Made by a program: the position numbers and the translations under genes
Assembly (NCBI GenBank): GCA_965230615.1
Contig: OZ246012.1
Span: 4,402,001 to 4,466,000 of the forward strand
From: G965230615 sp965230615
Lineage (GTDB): Bacteria > Pseudomonadota > Gammaproteobacteria > HTCC5015
Direction: 5' to 3'
DNA: 64,000 nucleotides
Part shown: positions 1 through 8,694 of the stretch, one piece after another
How positions within the stretch are numbered: the first letter of the stretch is position 1
Layout of the letters: every line of letters begins with the position of its first letter
Notes under the pieces: generated by a model
Databases searched by the model: none
Seen by the model: the letters and a program-made list of their open reading frames with translations, nothing else
What the model was told of the DNA's origin: nothing

Positions 1-76
1 CACCCTGCATGCTTTGACGAAATAGGGCTATATCAGCATCACTGAGTTGCTCATTATTGGGGTTATTTTTTGCCAT
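1..76 (-). CDS. Smr-domain protein, N-terminal fragment (cut by window edge)
   Basis: The reverse strand from an ATG at 74-76 reads an open frame of 25 codons that runs off the left edge. The visible residues include DADIALFRQSMQG, which resembles the acidic DxxLFRxxM segment near the start of bacterial Smr (small MutS-related) proteins, putative DNA nicking or RNA-binding proteins. The Smr domain itself lies outside the window, so the family call rests on the N-terminus alone. The gene is divergent from surE, with about 110 bases between the starts. Confidence 0.55.
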   Translation of the reverse strand, partial: MAKNNPNNEQLSDADIALFRQSMQG

Positions 77-189
77 TCGTGTATGCTGCCTCTGTTAGTA
101 ATATTCTTGAGCGCCGAATTACAGTAATATCCACTTTAGGTTTTCTAACTCATTTAGAGCGCGGATTTCAAGATAAATTCAGTATTTAT

Positions 190-951
190 ATGCGAATTTT
201 AATCAGTAATGATGATGGTTACCTGTCACCGGGCATTGTTGCTCTGGCAGACGCGGTTAGCGAGGTTGCCAGTGAGTTGATGGTGATTGCACCAGAGCGC
301 AACTGTAGTGCAGCCAGTAATGCCTTGACGGTGCGTAACCCTTTGCGGGTGCACAAAGCGGCCAATGGCTTTTATTATGTGGATGGGACCCCAACCGATT
401 GTGTGCATTTGGCGGTTACCGGCTTGCTGGCACATGAGCCGGATATGGTGATCTCTGGCATCAATATAGGCCCTAATTTAGCCGATGATGTGATTTACTC
501 AGGGACTGTTGCGGCCGCCGTGGAAGGGCGTTTTTTGGGGTATCCTTCCATTGCTATGTCGATTAATGCCGAGTCTCCGCAACATTTTGCCACCGCAGCC
601 AGGGTTGCCAGCACCTTAGTGCAACGTATTCAGGTCAATCCCTTGCCTGCAGACAGCATATTGAATGTGAATGTACCGGATTTAGCTTGGGACGCACTGG
701 CAGGTTGGCAAGTAACCCGCTTGGGCAATCGACACAAATCAGAGCCTATAATAAAGTCCAGCGACCCGCGAGGCGAAAATATTTATTGGTTGGGGCCGGT
801 TGGGGCTGAGCAAGACTGTGGCCCCGGTACAGATTTTTATGCGGTTAATCATGGCTATGTATCCATTACACCATTAAAAATTGACTTAACCCGTTATGAC
901 GCCATTGAGTCTTTGCAAAGTTGGCTTGTGCAAAACGAAAAGAGTGAGTGA
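190..951 (+). CDS. surE: 5'/3'-nucleotidase SurE
   Basis: This 253-residue protein is a stationary-phase survival nucleotidase that dephosphorylates nucleoside monophosphates with a divalent metal. The start MRILISNDDGY carries the metal-binding Asp pair (NDD, residues 7-9). APERNCSAASNALT (about 35-48) supplies the conserved Ser/Asn ligands, and SGINIGPNLADDVIYSGTVAAA (about 88-109) is the second signature. The ATG at 190 is preferred to the in-frame ATG at 70, which would add about 40 residues absent from the family. The length is usual. It is followed directly by pcm with a TGATG overlap, as in many gammaproteobacteria. Its placement ahead of rpoS fits a role in stationary phase. Confidence 0.95.
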   Translation: MRILISNDDGYLSPGIVALADAVSEVASELMVIAPERNCSAASNALTVRNPLRVHKAANGFYYVDGTPTDCVHLAVTGLLAHEPDMVISGINIGPNLADDVIYSGTVAAAVEGRFLGYPSIAMSINAESPQHFATAARVASTLVQRIQVNPLPADSILNVNVPDLAWDALAGWQVTRLGNRHKSEPIIKSSDPRGENIYWLGPVGAEQDCGPGTDFYAVNHGYVSITPLKIDLTRYDAIESLQSWLVQNEKSE

Positions 952-1631
952 TGGCAAGGTTTGATAAACAAGATATCTTAGGTATTGGCATGACATCACA
1001 GCGGCGGCGTGATCAGCTTATCGCGCGCTTGGCTGATAAGGGTGTCAAGCATGCCGATATTTTGCAGGTTATGCGTAATATGCCGCGTCATTTGTTTATT
1101 GATGAAGCGATGGCGAATCGGGCTTATGAAGACTGTTCATTACCGATTGGCTTTGGACAAACGATCTCGCAGCCCTTTATTGTGGCGCGTATGACTGAGG
1201 TATTATTAGCCGGACCTGCTGGCAAGCCAAACAAAGTGTTGGAGGTTGGCACCGGCTCTGGCTATCAAACAGCGATTTTAGCCATGTTAGTCGAACAGGT
1301 CTTCAGTGTTGAGCGGCTCAAAGAGTTGCACTTGCGCGCCAAAAAGTTACTTGGCCAGTTGCAGCTCAGCAATGTCGCATTGGATCACTCGGATGGTAGC
1401 TGGGGGTGGGATAAATATGCGCCTTACGATGGCATCATTGTGACCGCAGCACCGGAGCAAATTCCTGAAGCCTTACTGGGGCAGTTGGCAATAGGTGGGC
1501 GTATGGTGATTCCAGTAGGAACTGTGGGCAAAGCGCAGCAACTCACTGTTGTTGAGCGGACCGCACAGGGCTTTGAACAAGAGATTATAGAAGTTGTCAG
1601 CTTTGTGCCTTTTTTGAATGGCTGCAGTTAA
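951..1631 (+). CDS. pcm: Protein-L-isoaspartate O-methyltransferase
   Basis: This 226-residue cytosolic enzyme methylates abnormal L-isoaspartyl residues with S-adenosylmethionine and so starts repair of aged proteins. The SAM-binding motif LEVGTGSGYQTAIL lies at about residues 97-110. The family segment NMPRHLFIDEA...AYED..LPIGFGQTISQP lies at about 43-79 and contributes to substrate binding. The ATG at 951 overlaps the surE stop; a GTG three bases earlier is an equally possible start. It is translationally coupled to surE, and the yqaA-like gene and nlpD follow. Confidence 0.95.
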   Translation: MARFDKQDILGIGMTSQRRRDQLIARLADKGVKHADILQVMRNMPRHLFIDEAMANRAYEDCSLPIGFGQTISQPFIVARMTEVLLAGPAGKPNKVLEVGTGSGYQTAILAMLVEQVFSVERLKELHLRAKKLLGQLQLSNVALDHSDGSWGWDKYAPYDGIIVTAAPEQIPEALLGQLAIGGRMVIPVGTVGKAQQLTVVERTAQGFEQEIIEVVSFVPFLNGCS

Positions 1632-1649
1632 ATAAAAAGCGAGTAAAAA

Positions 1650-2225
1650 ATGAAAATATTTGGGCCTTTGTATGACCGTGTTATCGAATGGTCTAAACAC
1701 CGGCATGCGCCGCGTTATTTGGCCGGCGTGAGTTTTATGGAGTCTTCTTTTTTTCCAGTACCCGTGGTCTTCATGCTATTGCCGATGGTAGTCGCCAAAC
1801 CGGAGAAAGCTTGGCAGCTGGCAGCCATTACGACGGTCGCTTCGGTATTAGGCGGATTGTTTGGCTATTTGGTGGGGTATTTTGTGCTTGAGATGGCCTA
1901 TCCATGGATAGTGGAGTTGGGTTATCAAGCCAGTTATGAAAAAGCGCGAGGCTGGTTTGAAGACTGGGGGTTTATGGCACTATTTGTGGCAGGTGTTTCC
2001 CCTATACCTTATAAAGTTTTTACAATTGCGGCTGGAAGTATGTCAATGGGAGTATTACCCTTCATTTTTGCATCACTGTTAGGGCGAGCTTCGCAATTTT
2101 TTATTGCGGCAGGCTTGGTCAAGATAATGGGGCCGACATTTGAACCAATGGCGCGTAAATATATCGAGTGGTTAGGCTGGGGTGTGCTGGTAGCCGCTTG
2201 TATTGCTTATTGGATTTTGCATTAA
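1650..2225 (+). CDS. YqaA-like (DedA/SNARE-associated family) inner-membrane protein
   Basis: The 191-residue protein has several hydrophobic segments (about 25-45, 50-75, 110-135, 140-160 and 172-190). The stretch FVAGVSPIPYKVFTIAAGSMSM is the signature of the YqaA branch of the DedA/VTT family. Its transport or lipid-scrambling role is not settled. It sits between pcm and nlpD, the usual place for this family in pseudomonads and relatives, with 18 bases after pcm and 9 bases before the nlpD start, so it belongs to the same operon. Confidence 0.85.
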   Translation: MKIFGPLYDRVIEWSKHRHAPRYLAGVSFMESSFFPVPVVFMLLPMVVAKPEKAWQLAAITTVASVLGGLFGYLVGYFVLEMAYPWIVELGYQASYEKARGWFEDWGFMALFVAGVSPIPYKVFTIAAGSMSMGVLPFIFASLLGRASQFFIAAGLVKIMGPTFEPMARKYIEWLGWGVLVAACIAYWILH

Positions 2226-2234
2226 GCCTTGTCA

Positions 2235-2981
2235 ATGTTGGGTTTGTCTCGCAATTATAAGCTGATTCGCTATATGTTTAGCCTGTTAGGCTTGTTATTG
2301 CTGGTTGCCTGTGCGAGTGATGGTAGGCGTTGGGATTCACAGCGTTATGTTGTCGGCAAAAATGATACTTTGTACGCGATTGCTTGGCGCTATCGTATGG
2401 ATTATCGTCAACTGGCCCGGTGGAATAATTTAAAACCGCCGTATACGATTTATCCAGGCCAGCAACTGGTGTTGCATAAGGTTAATCATGTGTCGGCTAG
2501 CGCTGAAACCCAAGTAAACACCAGAACCGGTAATCAAAGCAGTACTGGCCGTCAGCACAATAGTAGCGGGCAAGCACCTGCGAAGGTGGTGACAGGCAAT
2601 ATGCAGTGGCGCTGGCCGGTGAATGGCAAAGTCGTTGTACACTTTTCCAATACCGCCAGCAGTGCACAATCTTTGTCACAAGGGATTGATATAGCCGGTA
2701 ATGTTGGTCAGGCAATTAAAGCAACTTCTGCTGGTCGGGTGGTATATAGTGGTAATGGCTTGGTAGGTTATGGTAATTTAGTCATTGTTAAACATAACGA
2801 CACTTACTTAAGTGCTTACGGTTACAATCGTAAGCTCTTAGTGAAAGAAGGTGAGTTTGTTAAAGCTGGCCAGCAAATTGCTGAAATGGGGACCTCAACA
2901 GCAAGTTTGCCTAGGTTGCATTTTGAAATAAGGAAGCAAGGTAAGCCAGTTGATCCCTTGAAATACTTGCCCAAGCGTTGA
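2235..2981 (+). CDS. nlpD: Lipoprotein NlpD, LysM and degenerate LytM amidase activator
   Basis: A signal peptide ends in the lipobox LVAC (Cys at about 26), followed by a LysM peptidoglycan-binding domain (RYVVGKNDTLYAIAWRY, about 38-80) and a C-terminal LytM/M23 domain (about 135-248). The zinc ligands of active M23 enzymes are missing: GIDIAG replaces the HxGxD-type site, and RLHFEI lacks the first His of HxH. This matches NlpD, which activates amidase AmiC instead of cutting the wall. The ATG at 2235 is chosen because it gives a positively charged n-region; a TTG lies 6 bases upstream and an inner ATG at 2274. In relatives the main rpoS promoter lies inside nlpD. Confidence 0.92.
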   Translation: MLGLSRNYKLIRYMFSLLGLLLLVACASDGRRWDSQRYVVGKNDTLYAIAWRYRMDYRQLARWNNLKPPYTIYPGQQLVLHKVNHVSASAETQVNTRTGNQSSTGRQHNSSGQAPAKVVTGNMQWRWPVNGKVVVHFSNTASSAQSLSQGIDIAGNVGQAIKATSAGRVVYSGNGLVGYGNLVIVKHNDTYLSAYGYNRKLLVKEGEFVKAGQQIAEMGTSTASLPRLHFEIRKQGKPVDPLKYLPKR

Positions 2982-3032
2982 TGAACAGTATATGCTTGGT
3001 AGAGCAGTTTGCTTTGATGGAAGAGGTATCAA

Positions 3033-4043
3033 ATGCAGAAAGACAGCGATCCGCATGATAGTGATATCGAAGAAGATATTGCTGAGAATGATGAAATCAA
3101 CCTAAACGAGAGCGATGATGCTTTAGAGTCAGAATCGGAATCTGAAACCCAAGCAGCGCCAGAAACACCTACTAAACGTAAGACTTTCTCACCGGGAGAT
3201 TTATCCGATCGAGAAGTCGATGCGACTCGTTTATATCTAAAGGAAATAGAGTTCTCCCCGCTGTTAACAGCCGAAGAAGAAGTCAAATATGGCCGCTTAG
3301 CGCGTTCTGGTGATGAAGCAGCGCGGCGTAAAATGATCGAATCGAATTTGCGGCTGGTAGTAAAAATCTCACGCCGTTATATGAATCGAGGTTTGGCCCT
3401 ACTGGACTTGATTGAGGAGGGTAACTTGGGCTTGATTCGAGCGGTCGAAAAATTCGATCCCGATAAAGGCTTTCGTTTTTCAACGTATGCGACCTGGTGG
3501 ATAAGGCAGACCATTGAGCGGGGCCTTATGAATCAGACACGTACTATCCGTTTACCCATTCACGTTATCAAAGAACTCAATGTCTATTTACGCGCTGCCC
3601 GGCAGTTAACCCAGTCTGTTGAGCGAGAGCCAACGCCAGAAGAGGTTGCTGAGCGTTTGGATAAGCCGATCGATGAGGTCAAGAAGATGTTTGGCCTAAA
3701 CGAGCGTGTCACCTCGGTCGATGTGCCTATCGGTAAAGACAATGACAGCCCATTGCTGGATGTGATTCCCGATGAGACTAACCCTGAACCAGCGGAGTTA
3801 CTGCAGACAGATGAGGTTAATGAGCATATTGACCAGTGGCTGCGGGAGCTTGACGAGAAACAGCGGGAAGTTGTGATTCGCCGCTTTGGTTTATGGGGTT
3901 ATGAACGCTGTACACTTGAAGAAGTGGGCAATGCGCTCGGTGTAACTCGCGAGCGGGCTCGCCAGATTCAGATGGAGGCGCTAAAGCGCTTGCGTCGCAT
4001 TTTGGAGAGTAAAGGGTTTTCCTCCGATATCCTGCTGCAGTAA
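3033..4043 (+). CDS. rpoS: RNA polymerase sigma factor RpoS
   Basis: This 336-residue sigma-70 family protein directs the general stress and stationary-phase response. An acidic, Ser-rich N-terminus (about 1-50) precedes region 1.2 (DATRLYLKEI...PLLTAEEEV). Region 2 has NLRLVVKISRRY and GLIRAVEKFDPDKGFRFSTYATWWIRQ. Region 3 follows, and region 4 has the helix-turn-helix TLEEVGNALGVTRERARQIQ near 290-310. The TIRLPIH segment and the position behind nlpD identify RpoS rather than RpoD. The gap after nlpD is 51 bases. A strong hairpin lies beyond the stop. Confidence 0.96.
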   Translation: MQKDSDPHDSDIEEDIAENDEINLNESDDALESESESETQAAPETPTKRKTFSPGDLSDREVDATRLYLKEIEFSPLLTAEEEVKYGRLARSGDEAARRKMIESNLRLVVKISRRYMNRGLALLDLIEEGNLGLIRAVEKFDPDKGFRFSTYATWWIRQTIERGLMNQTRTIRLPIHVIKELNVYLRAARQLTQSVEREPTPEEVAERLDKPIDEVKKMFGLNERVTSVDVPIGKDNDSPLLDVIPDETNPEPAELLQTDEVNEHIDQWLRELDEKQREVVIRRFGLWGYERCTLEEVGNALGVTRERARQIQMEALKRLRRILESKGFSSDILLQ

Positions 4044-4071
4044 GCACTTATCACAGGGTTTGGCTGAATTG

Positions 4072-4104
4072 GCGGCTGGGGTGAGGTTGATATCCCCCAG
4101 CCGC
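4072..4104. terminator. Hairpin between convergent rpoS and the Mth938-like gene
   Basis: A perfect 10-base stem (GCGGCTGGGG at 4072-4081 with CCCCAGCCGC at 4095-4104) encloses a 13-base loop between two convergent genes. There is no clear T-tract on either strand, so it may be a weak bidirectional terminator or an mRNA-stabilising end. Confidence 0.55.
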
Positions 4105-4113
4105 TAAAATACC

Positions 4114-4485
4114 CTATCCCAGAATAAATGCGGCAGCAACGTCACGGCTTTCTGCGACCAGCACATTGTAACTGCGGCATGCCGCTGCGGTATCCATAAT
4201 TTCAACGCCTACCGGTAATTGCATAATGCGCGCTAGCAGCGGCATGGCTGGAAATTGTTGATGTTGACCTGTACCCAATAGGATCACATCTGGCTCAGTG
4301 TCCAGCAAGTGCTGTAAATCCATCAGCTGTAATTGGTCGATATGCTCGATAGGCCAGGGCTGAATTTGCCCCTGACTGTCAATTTGCAGGCTGTAGGCAT
4401 AGCGTGTCTCCCCGATTGTGATCGAGTGTTGGTCAAAAGCCTGGATATTACGGTGCCGGTTATGGCCGTCTAAACTGAGTTTCAT
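4114..4485 (-). CDS. Mth938-like (DUF498/COG3737) protein
   Basis: The 123-residue protein has the family core DVILLGTGQHQQFP and the C-terminal AAACRSYNVLVAESRDVAAAFIL. These match small Mth938-domain proteins, whose function is not established in bacteria. The frame is open upstream to 4620, but the ATG at 4485 (MKLSLDGH) gives the normal family length and avoids overlap with alaC. It is divergent from alaC with about 110 bases between the starts. Confidence 0.8.
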   Translation of the reverse strand: MKLSLDGHNRHRNIQAFDQHSITIGETRYAYSLQIDSQGQIQPWPIEHIDQLQLMDLQHLLDTEPDVILLGTGQHQQFPAMPLLARIMQLPVGVEIMDTAAACRSYNVLVAESRDVAAAFILG

Positions 4486-4594
4486 AACGCTAATACCTGC
4501 TGAAATATGCGATAATTTGACAGCTTTTGCAGGGGCAAGTACCTTATCGCGTTTTTTCGCCCCATAACAACTTTTAATTATACAGGATAGCCTT

Positions 4595-5782
4595 GTGAAG
4601 ACAGATTTTCCCAGAATCAACCGCCTGCCGCCCTATGTTTTCAATATTGTGAATGAGTTGAAAGCAGCGGCACGTGCGCGAGGCGAAGATATTATCGATT
4701 TTGGGATGGGCAACCCCGATCAGCCGACACCAAAGCATATTGTCGATAAGCTGGTGGAAGCGGCGCAACGTGAAGATACGCACCGTTATTCAATGTCACG
4801 CGGCATTCCGCGGCTACGGCGGGCGATTGCCAACTGGTATAAATCCAGCTTTGATGTGGACCTTGACCCTGAGACAGAGGCGATTGTCACTATTGGCTCG
4901 AAAGAAGGGCTGGCGCATCTGGCGCTGGCGATTTTGGGACCCGGCGATGCTGTTTTAGTGCCGAATCCAGCCTATCCTATCCACCCCTACGGCACTGTGA
5001 TTGCGGGGGCCGATATCCGGCATGTACCATTGCGGCCAGATGTGGATTTTTTTGGTGAGTTGGAAAAAGCCATTAAAGATTCATTTCCGAAGCCTAAAAT
5101 GCTGATTCTTAACTTTCCGGGGAACCCGACCGCGCAGTGTGCCGAGCTCGACTTTTTTGAGCGGGTGGTTGAGATTGCCCGTGAGCATGAGATTTGGATT
5201 GTGCATGATATTGCTTATGCAGAAATCGTATTCGATGGCTATAAATGCCCTTCGATTTTGCAGGTGCCTGGCGCTAAAGAGGTTGCCGTAGAGTTTTATT
5301 CCTTGTCCAAAACCTACAATATGCCAGGTTGGCGCGTGGGCTTTATGTGTGGCAACCCTGAGCTGGTTGCGGCTTTGGCGCGTATCAAATCGTACTTAGA
5401 TTACGGCATGTTCACCCCCATCCAGGTCGCGGCGATTAGAGCGCTGGAGGGGCCACAAGACTGTGTTAAAGAAATATGCGAGCAGTACCGTGAGCGTCGT
5501 GATGTATTGTGCGATGGTTTGAACTCGGTGGGTTGGCATGTTGAAAAGCCAAAAGCCACCATGTTTGTATGGGCACCTTTGCCAGAAGCCTATAAATCCA
5601 TGGGATCGTTAGAGTTTTCCAAAAAGCTATTGCATGAAGCCAAGGTAGCGGTATCGCCGGGTATTGGCTTTGGTGATTATGGCGATGATCATGTGCGATT
5701 TAGCCTGATTGAGAACAAGCACCGCACCCGGCAAGCAGTACGAGGCATACGAGATATGTTTCGTAAAGATAAATTAATTTAG
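4595..5782 (+). CDS. alaC: Alanine transaminase AlaC-type (class I/II aminotransferase)
   Basis: This 395-residue PLP enzyme of fold type I probably interconverts pyruvate and glutamate with alanine and 2-oxoglutarate. The N-terminus has IDFGMGNPDQPTP; the PLP lysine lies in SLSKTYNMPGWRVGF (about 232-246); NFPGNPTAQ is the substrate and cofactor Asn region. The start is a GTG at 4595 behind AGGA in acaggatag. It lies 58 bases before hom and probably shares its transcript, which would place it in amino-acid biosynthesis. AlaC is the best match, though the wider LL-diaminopimelate aminotransferase-like group cannot be excluded by eye. Confidence 0.85.
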   Translation: MKTDFPRINRLPPYVFNIVNELKAAARARGEDIIDFGMGNPDQPTPKHIVDKLVEAAQREDTHRYSMSRGIPRLRRAIANWYKSSFDVDLDPETEAIVTIGSKEGLAHLALAILGPGDAVLVPNPAYPIHPYGTVIAGADIRHVPLRPDVDFFGELEKAIKDSFPKPKMLILNFPGNPTAQCAELDFFERVVEIAREHEIWIVHDIAYAEIVFDGYKCPSILQVPGAKEVAVEFYSLSKTYNMPGWRVGFMCGNPELVAALARIKSYLDYGMFTPIQVAAIRALEGPQDCVKEICEQYRERRDVLCDGLNSVGWHVEKPKATMFVWAPLPEAYKSMGSLEFSKKLLHEAKVAVSPGIGFGDYGDDHVRFSLIENKHRTRQAVRGIRDMFRKDKLI

Positions 5783-5840
5783 TTAGAGACTTAAGGCACG
5801 ATTAAAGACTCTGTTAAACACATAAAGAATTGAAAATATT

Positions 5841-7151
5841 ATGTTAGCACCCGTAAAAGTTGGTTTATTAGGTTTGGGAACCGTTGGTACAGGCACTGTG
5901 GAAGTGCTGCAAGGCAATGGTCGTGAGATTAGTCGTCGTGCAGGGCGAGATATTATGATCAGTCATGCCGCAACGCGCACACCCAGTCGTGTTAAATTAG
6001 ATACATCGGCGTTTACGCTGACCGATGATGCTTTTGCTGTCGTGAATGACCCTGAGGTATCGGTTGTTATCGAGCTGATCGGCGGGTATGAGCCAGCACG
6101 CGAGCTGGTGATGCAGGCCATTGCCAATGGTAAGCATGTTGTGACAGCCAATAAAGCCTTGATTGCATTGCATGGCAATGAAATTTTTTCTGCGGCCAGC
6201 AAACAGGGCGTAACAGTCGCTTTTGAAGCGGCAGTGGCAGGTGGTATTCCCATTATCAAAGCTATTCGCGAAGGTTTATCCGCCAATCATATCGAGTGGC
6301 TGGCGGGTATTATCAATGGTACAGGTAATTTTATTCTGACTGAAATGCGTGACAAAGGTCGTGCATTCGATGATGTGCTCAAAGAGGCACAAGCTCTGGG
6401 CTATGCTGAAGCTGACCCAACATTTGATGTAGAAGGTATTGATGCAGCACATAAACTAACGATTTTAGGCTCGATTGCTTTTGGTATTCCTTTGCAGTTC
6501 GATAAAGTGTATACCGAAGGTATTGCACATATTAGTCGTGATGATGTGGCCAATGCGGAACAGCTTGGTTATCGCATTAAGCATTTGGGTGTTTGTCGGC
6601 GCACTGATACAGGTATTGAAATGCGAGTCCATCCAACATTGATTCCAGAGCGTCGACTGATTGCGAATGTTGATGGCGTGATGAATGCGGTATTAGTCAG
6701 TGCAGATGCGGTTGGACCTACTTTATATTATGGGCCTGGCGCAGGTGCATCACCGACAGCCTCAGCCGTGGTGGCAGACTTGATTGATGTGGTTCGCTCC
6801 CTAACAGCCGATCCAGAAAATCGTGTGCCACATTTGGCTTTCCAGGCCGATGCTTTGAGCGACTTGCCAATATTACCGATCAGCGAAGTTGAAACGGCTT
6901 ATTATTTGCGCGTATTAGCGGATGACAAGCCCGGTGTTATGGGACAGGTTACCAATATATTAGGTTCTGCGGGTATCAGTATTGAGGCTGTGATCCAAAA
7001 AGAGCCTGCTGCCGATGAGTCACAAGTGCCTATTATCTTGCTGACTCACCGAATAAAAGAAAAGCAGCTAGATGCTGCGTTAGCAGAAATTGAAGCATTA
7101 ACAACTATCTCCGGACCAATCACTCGTATTCGGGTGGAGAGTCTGGGTTAA
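5841..7151 (+). CDS. hom: Homoserine dehydrogenase
   Basis: The 436-residue enzyme reduces aspartate semialdehyde to homoserine with NAD(P)H, the branch point to threonine and methionine. A Rossmann motif GLGTVGTG lies at residues 11-18. The catalytic domain carries ELIGGYEPA, VTANKAL and AGIINGTGNFIL (about 155-166), and GYAEADPTFDVEGIDAAHK holds the catalytic Asp/Lys. A C-terminal ACT domain starts near YYLRVLADDKPGVMG (about 355), which suggests threonine feedback. thrC follows 32 bases downstream, so the two form a hom-thrC operon. Confidence 0.97.
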   Translation: MLAPVKVGLLGLGTVGTGTVEVLQGNGREISRRAGRDIMISHAATRTPSRVKLDTSAFTLTDDAFAVVNDPEVSVVIELIGGYEPARELVMQAIANGKHVVTANKALIALHGNEIFSAASKQGVTVAFEAAVAGGIPIIKAIREGLSANHIEWLAGIINGTGNFILTEMRDKGRAFDDVLKEAQALGYAEADPTFDVEGIDAAHKLTILGSIAFGIPLQFDKVYTEGIAHISRDDVANAEQLGYRIKHLGVCRRTDTGIEMRVHPTLIPERRLIANVDGVMNAVLVSADAVGPTLYYGPGAGASPTASAVVADLIDVVRSLTADPENRVPHLAFQADALSDLPILPISEVETAYYLRVLADDKPGVMGQVTNILGSAGISIEAVIQKEPAADESQVPIILLTHRIKEKQLDAALAEIEALTTISGPITRIRVESLG

Positions 7152-7183
7152 GCAAGAACAAAAAGTGTAAGAGGATTAATTAA

Positions 7184-8323
7184 ATGGCGTCATTTCGTCC
7201 ACGTTATACCGGTTTAATTGAGCGTTATAGAGATTATCTGCCTATTGCAGACGACGCTCGTGTGATTAGTTTGAGCGAAGGTAATACGCCATTGGTAAAA
7301 CTGGAAAATATTCCACGTGAGCTGGGTTTAGAGGTTGAGCTGTATGCGAAATATGAAGGCTTAAACCCAACGGGTTCTTTTAAAGACCGTGGTATGACCA
7401 TGGCGGTGACGCAAGCGGTCAACCAGGGGAGTCAGGCGATTATTTGTGCCTCAACAGGCAATACATCAGCCTCGGCAGCTGCTTATGCAGCGCGTGCTGG
7501 CATTCGTGCTTTTGTATTAATACCCGATGGTAAAATTGCCATGGGTAAACTGGCGCAAGCCATGATGCATGGTGCTGTTGTTATTCATATTAAAGGTAAT
7601 TTTGATCAAGGCATGCAGCTGGTTAAGGAAGTCGCTGAACAAGCGCCTGTATCGATTGTTAATTCCATTAACCCTTATCGTTTGCAAGGTCAGAAAACCA
7701 TTGCGTTTGAAATTGTGGAAGAGCTCGGGCGTGCGCCAGATTATCATTGTTTACCCGTCGGTAATGCCGGTAATATCAGTGCGCATTGGATTGGTTACTC
7801 TGAATTTGCATCGATCAGTGGCAGGACAGCGGCATGTAGTTTTTGCGATGAGCAATGTGCTTTTGAACAAAACCAACCATTGGTTGATAAAAGGCCGGTG
7901 ATGGTGGGTTACCAGGCTGCAGGTTCAGCACCCTTTTTACGTGGTGAAATGGTAGATAATCCCGAAACAGTGGCCACAGCCATTCGAATTGGTTGGCCAC
8001 AATCCTGGGATAATGCCTGGCATGCCAGCCGTGAGTCAGGTGGCTGGTTTGATGAGTTTGATGATACTGAAATTTTACGTGTGCAAAAACTGCTGGCAGA
8101 AAAAGAGGGTTTGTTTTGTGAGCCTGCCTCTGCGATATCCGTCGCAGGTGCACTCAAAGACCTACAGGCTGGCAAAATTCCTGCGGGCAGTACTGTGGTT
8201 TGCACGCTCACCGGACACGGCTTGAAAGACCCTGATACTGCCATTAAACAAAGTACTGCCGAAGTGCAGACGATAGAAGCTGTTTTGCCACAGGTTAAAG
8301 AAGCTATTTTGAAAAACCTTTAA
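7184..8323 (+). CDS. thrC: Threonine synthase with a Cys-containing insertion
   Basis: The 379-residue PLP enzyme of fold type II converts O-phosphohomoserine to threonine. The PLP lysine is K67 in NPTGSFKDRG. CASTGNTSASAAAYAARAG (about 88-106) and PVGNAGNISAHW (191-202) bind substrate and cofactor. The protein is longer than the usual short class of about 350 residues because of an extra loop at about 209-236, which carries Cys218, Cys221 and Cys225 (CxxCxxxC). The reading frame is intact through the insert, so it is not a sequencing artefact that breaks the gene. Confidence 0.95.
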   Translation: MASFRPRYTGLIERYRDYLPIADDARVISLSEGNTPLVKLENIPRELGLEVELYAKYEGLNPTGSFKDRGMTMAVTQAVNQGSQAIICASTGNTSASAAAYAARAGIRAFVLIPDGKIAMGKLAQAMMHGAVVIHIKGNFDQGMQLVKEVAEQAPVSIVNSINPYRLQGQKTIAFEIVEELGRAPDYHCLPVGNAGNISAHWIGYSEFASISGRTAACSFCDEQCAFEQNQPLVDKRPVMVGYQAAGSAPFLRGEMVDNPETVATAIRIGWPQSWDNAWHASRESGGWFDEFDDTEILRVQKLLAEKEGLFCEPASAISVAGALKDLQAGKIPAGSTVVCTLTGHGLKDPDTAIKQSTAEVQTIEAVLPQVKEAILKNL

Positions 8324-8463
8324 ATAGTCTGATTCATCTATTATCAACTGCCAGCCAGTGTCGAGTCGTCTGCTTGGCGCTGGTTTGACGCTGCCCTGTG
8401 CGATATGGTGCAATACGGGATAGTCGCTTTAAATTGTCTGCAAAGCAGTGTAAAGTCAGTAGT

Positions 8464-8643
8464 ATGCGGATAATTATTATTGAGTTGGCGGCTATCGTCA
8501 TTTGCTTGTACTTAGCACGCTTTGTTTTTGTCGCTGAGCCAGCAAAGCCATTGAAAACTATATTTTACAGCTTGTCTATCGCGCTATCGCTTATCTTGGG
8601 CTACACTCTGTTTCTAGCTGTGGTATTAGGGCACTCGTTATAG
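8464..8643 (+). CDS. Small two-segment membrane protein, unknown
   Basis: A 59-residue frame starts at an ATG at 8464. Two hydrophobic segments (about 3-20 and 32-54) are joined by a short polar linker containing AEPAKPLK. It lies between thrC and the cyclase gene on the same strand, 51 bases before the cyclase start. I do not recognise the family. Membrane topology and position support a real gene, but there is no motif. Confidence 0.5.
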   Translation: MRIIIIELAAIVICLYLARFVFVAEPAKPLKTIFYSLSIALSLILGYTLFLAVVLGHSL

Positions 8644-8694
8644 TAATACCATCACTTTGTTGATTAAAAAAGCAAAGATCGTCGATAACAATTG

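Noticed and set aside
70..189. Extended N-terminus for SurE
   Set aside because: The extra 40 residues do not match the family and the segment is the divergent promoter region; ATG at 190 gives MRILISNDDG.
3029..3286. Antisense frame opposite the start of rpoS
   Set aside because: Its Ser-rich peptide is the mirror of the acidic, low-complexity RpoS N-terminus.
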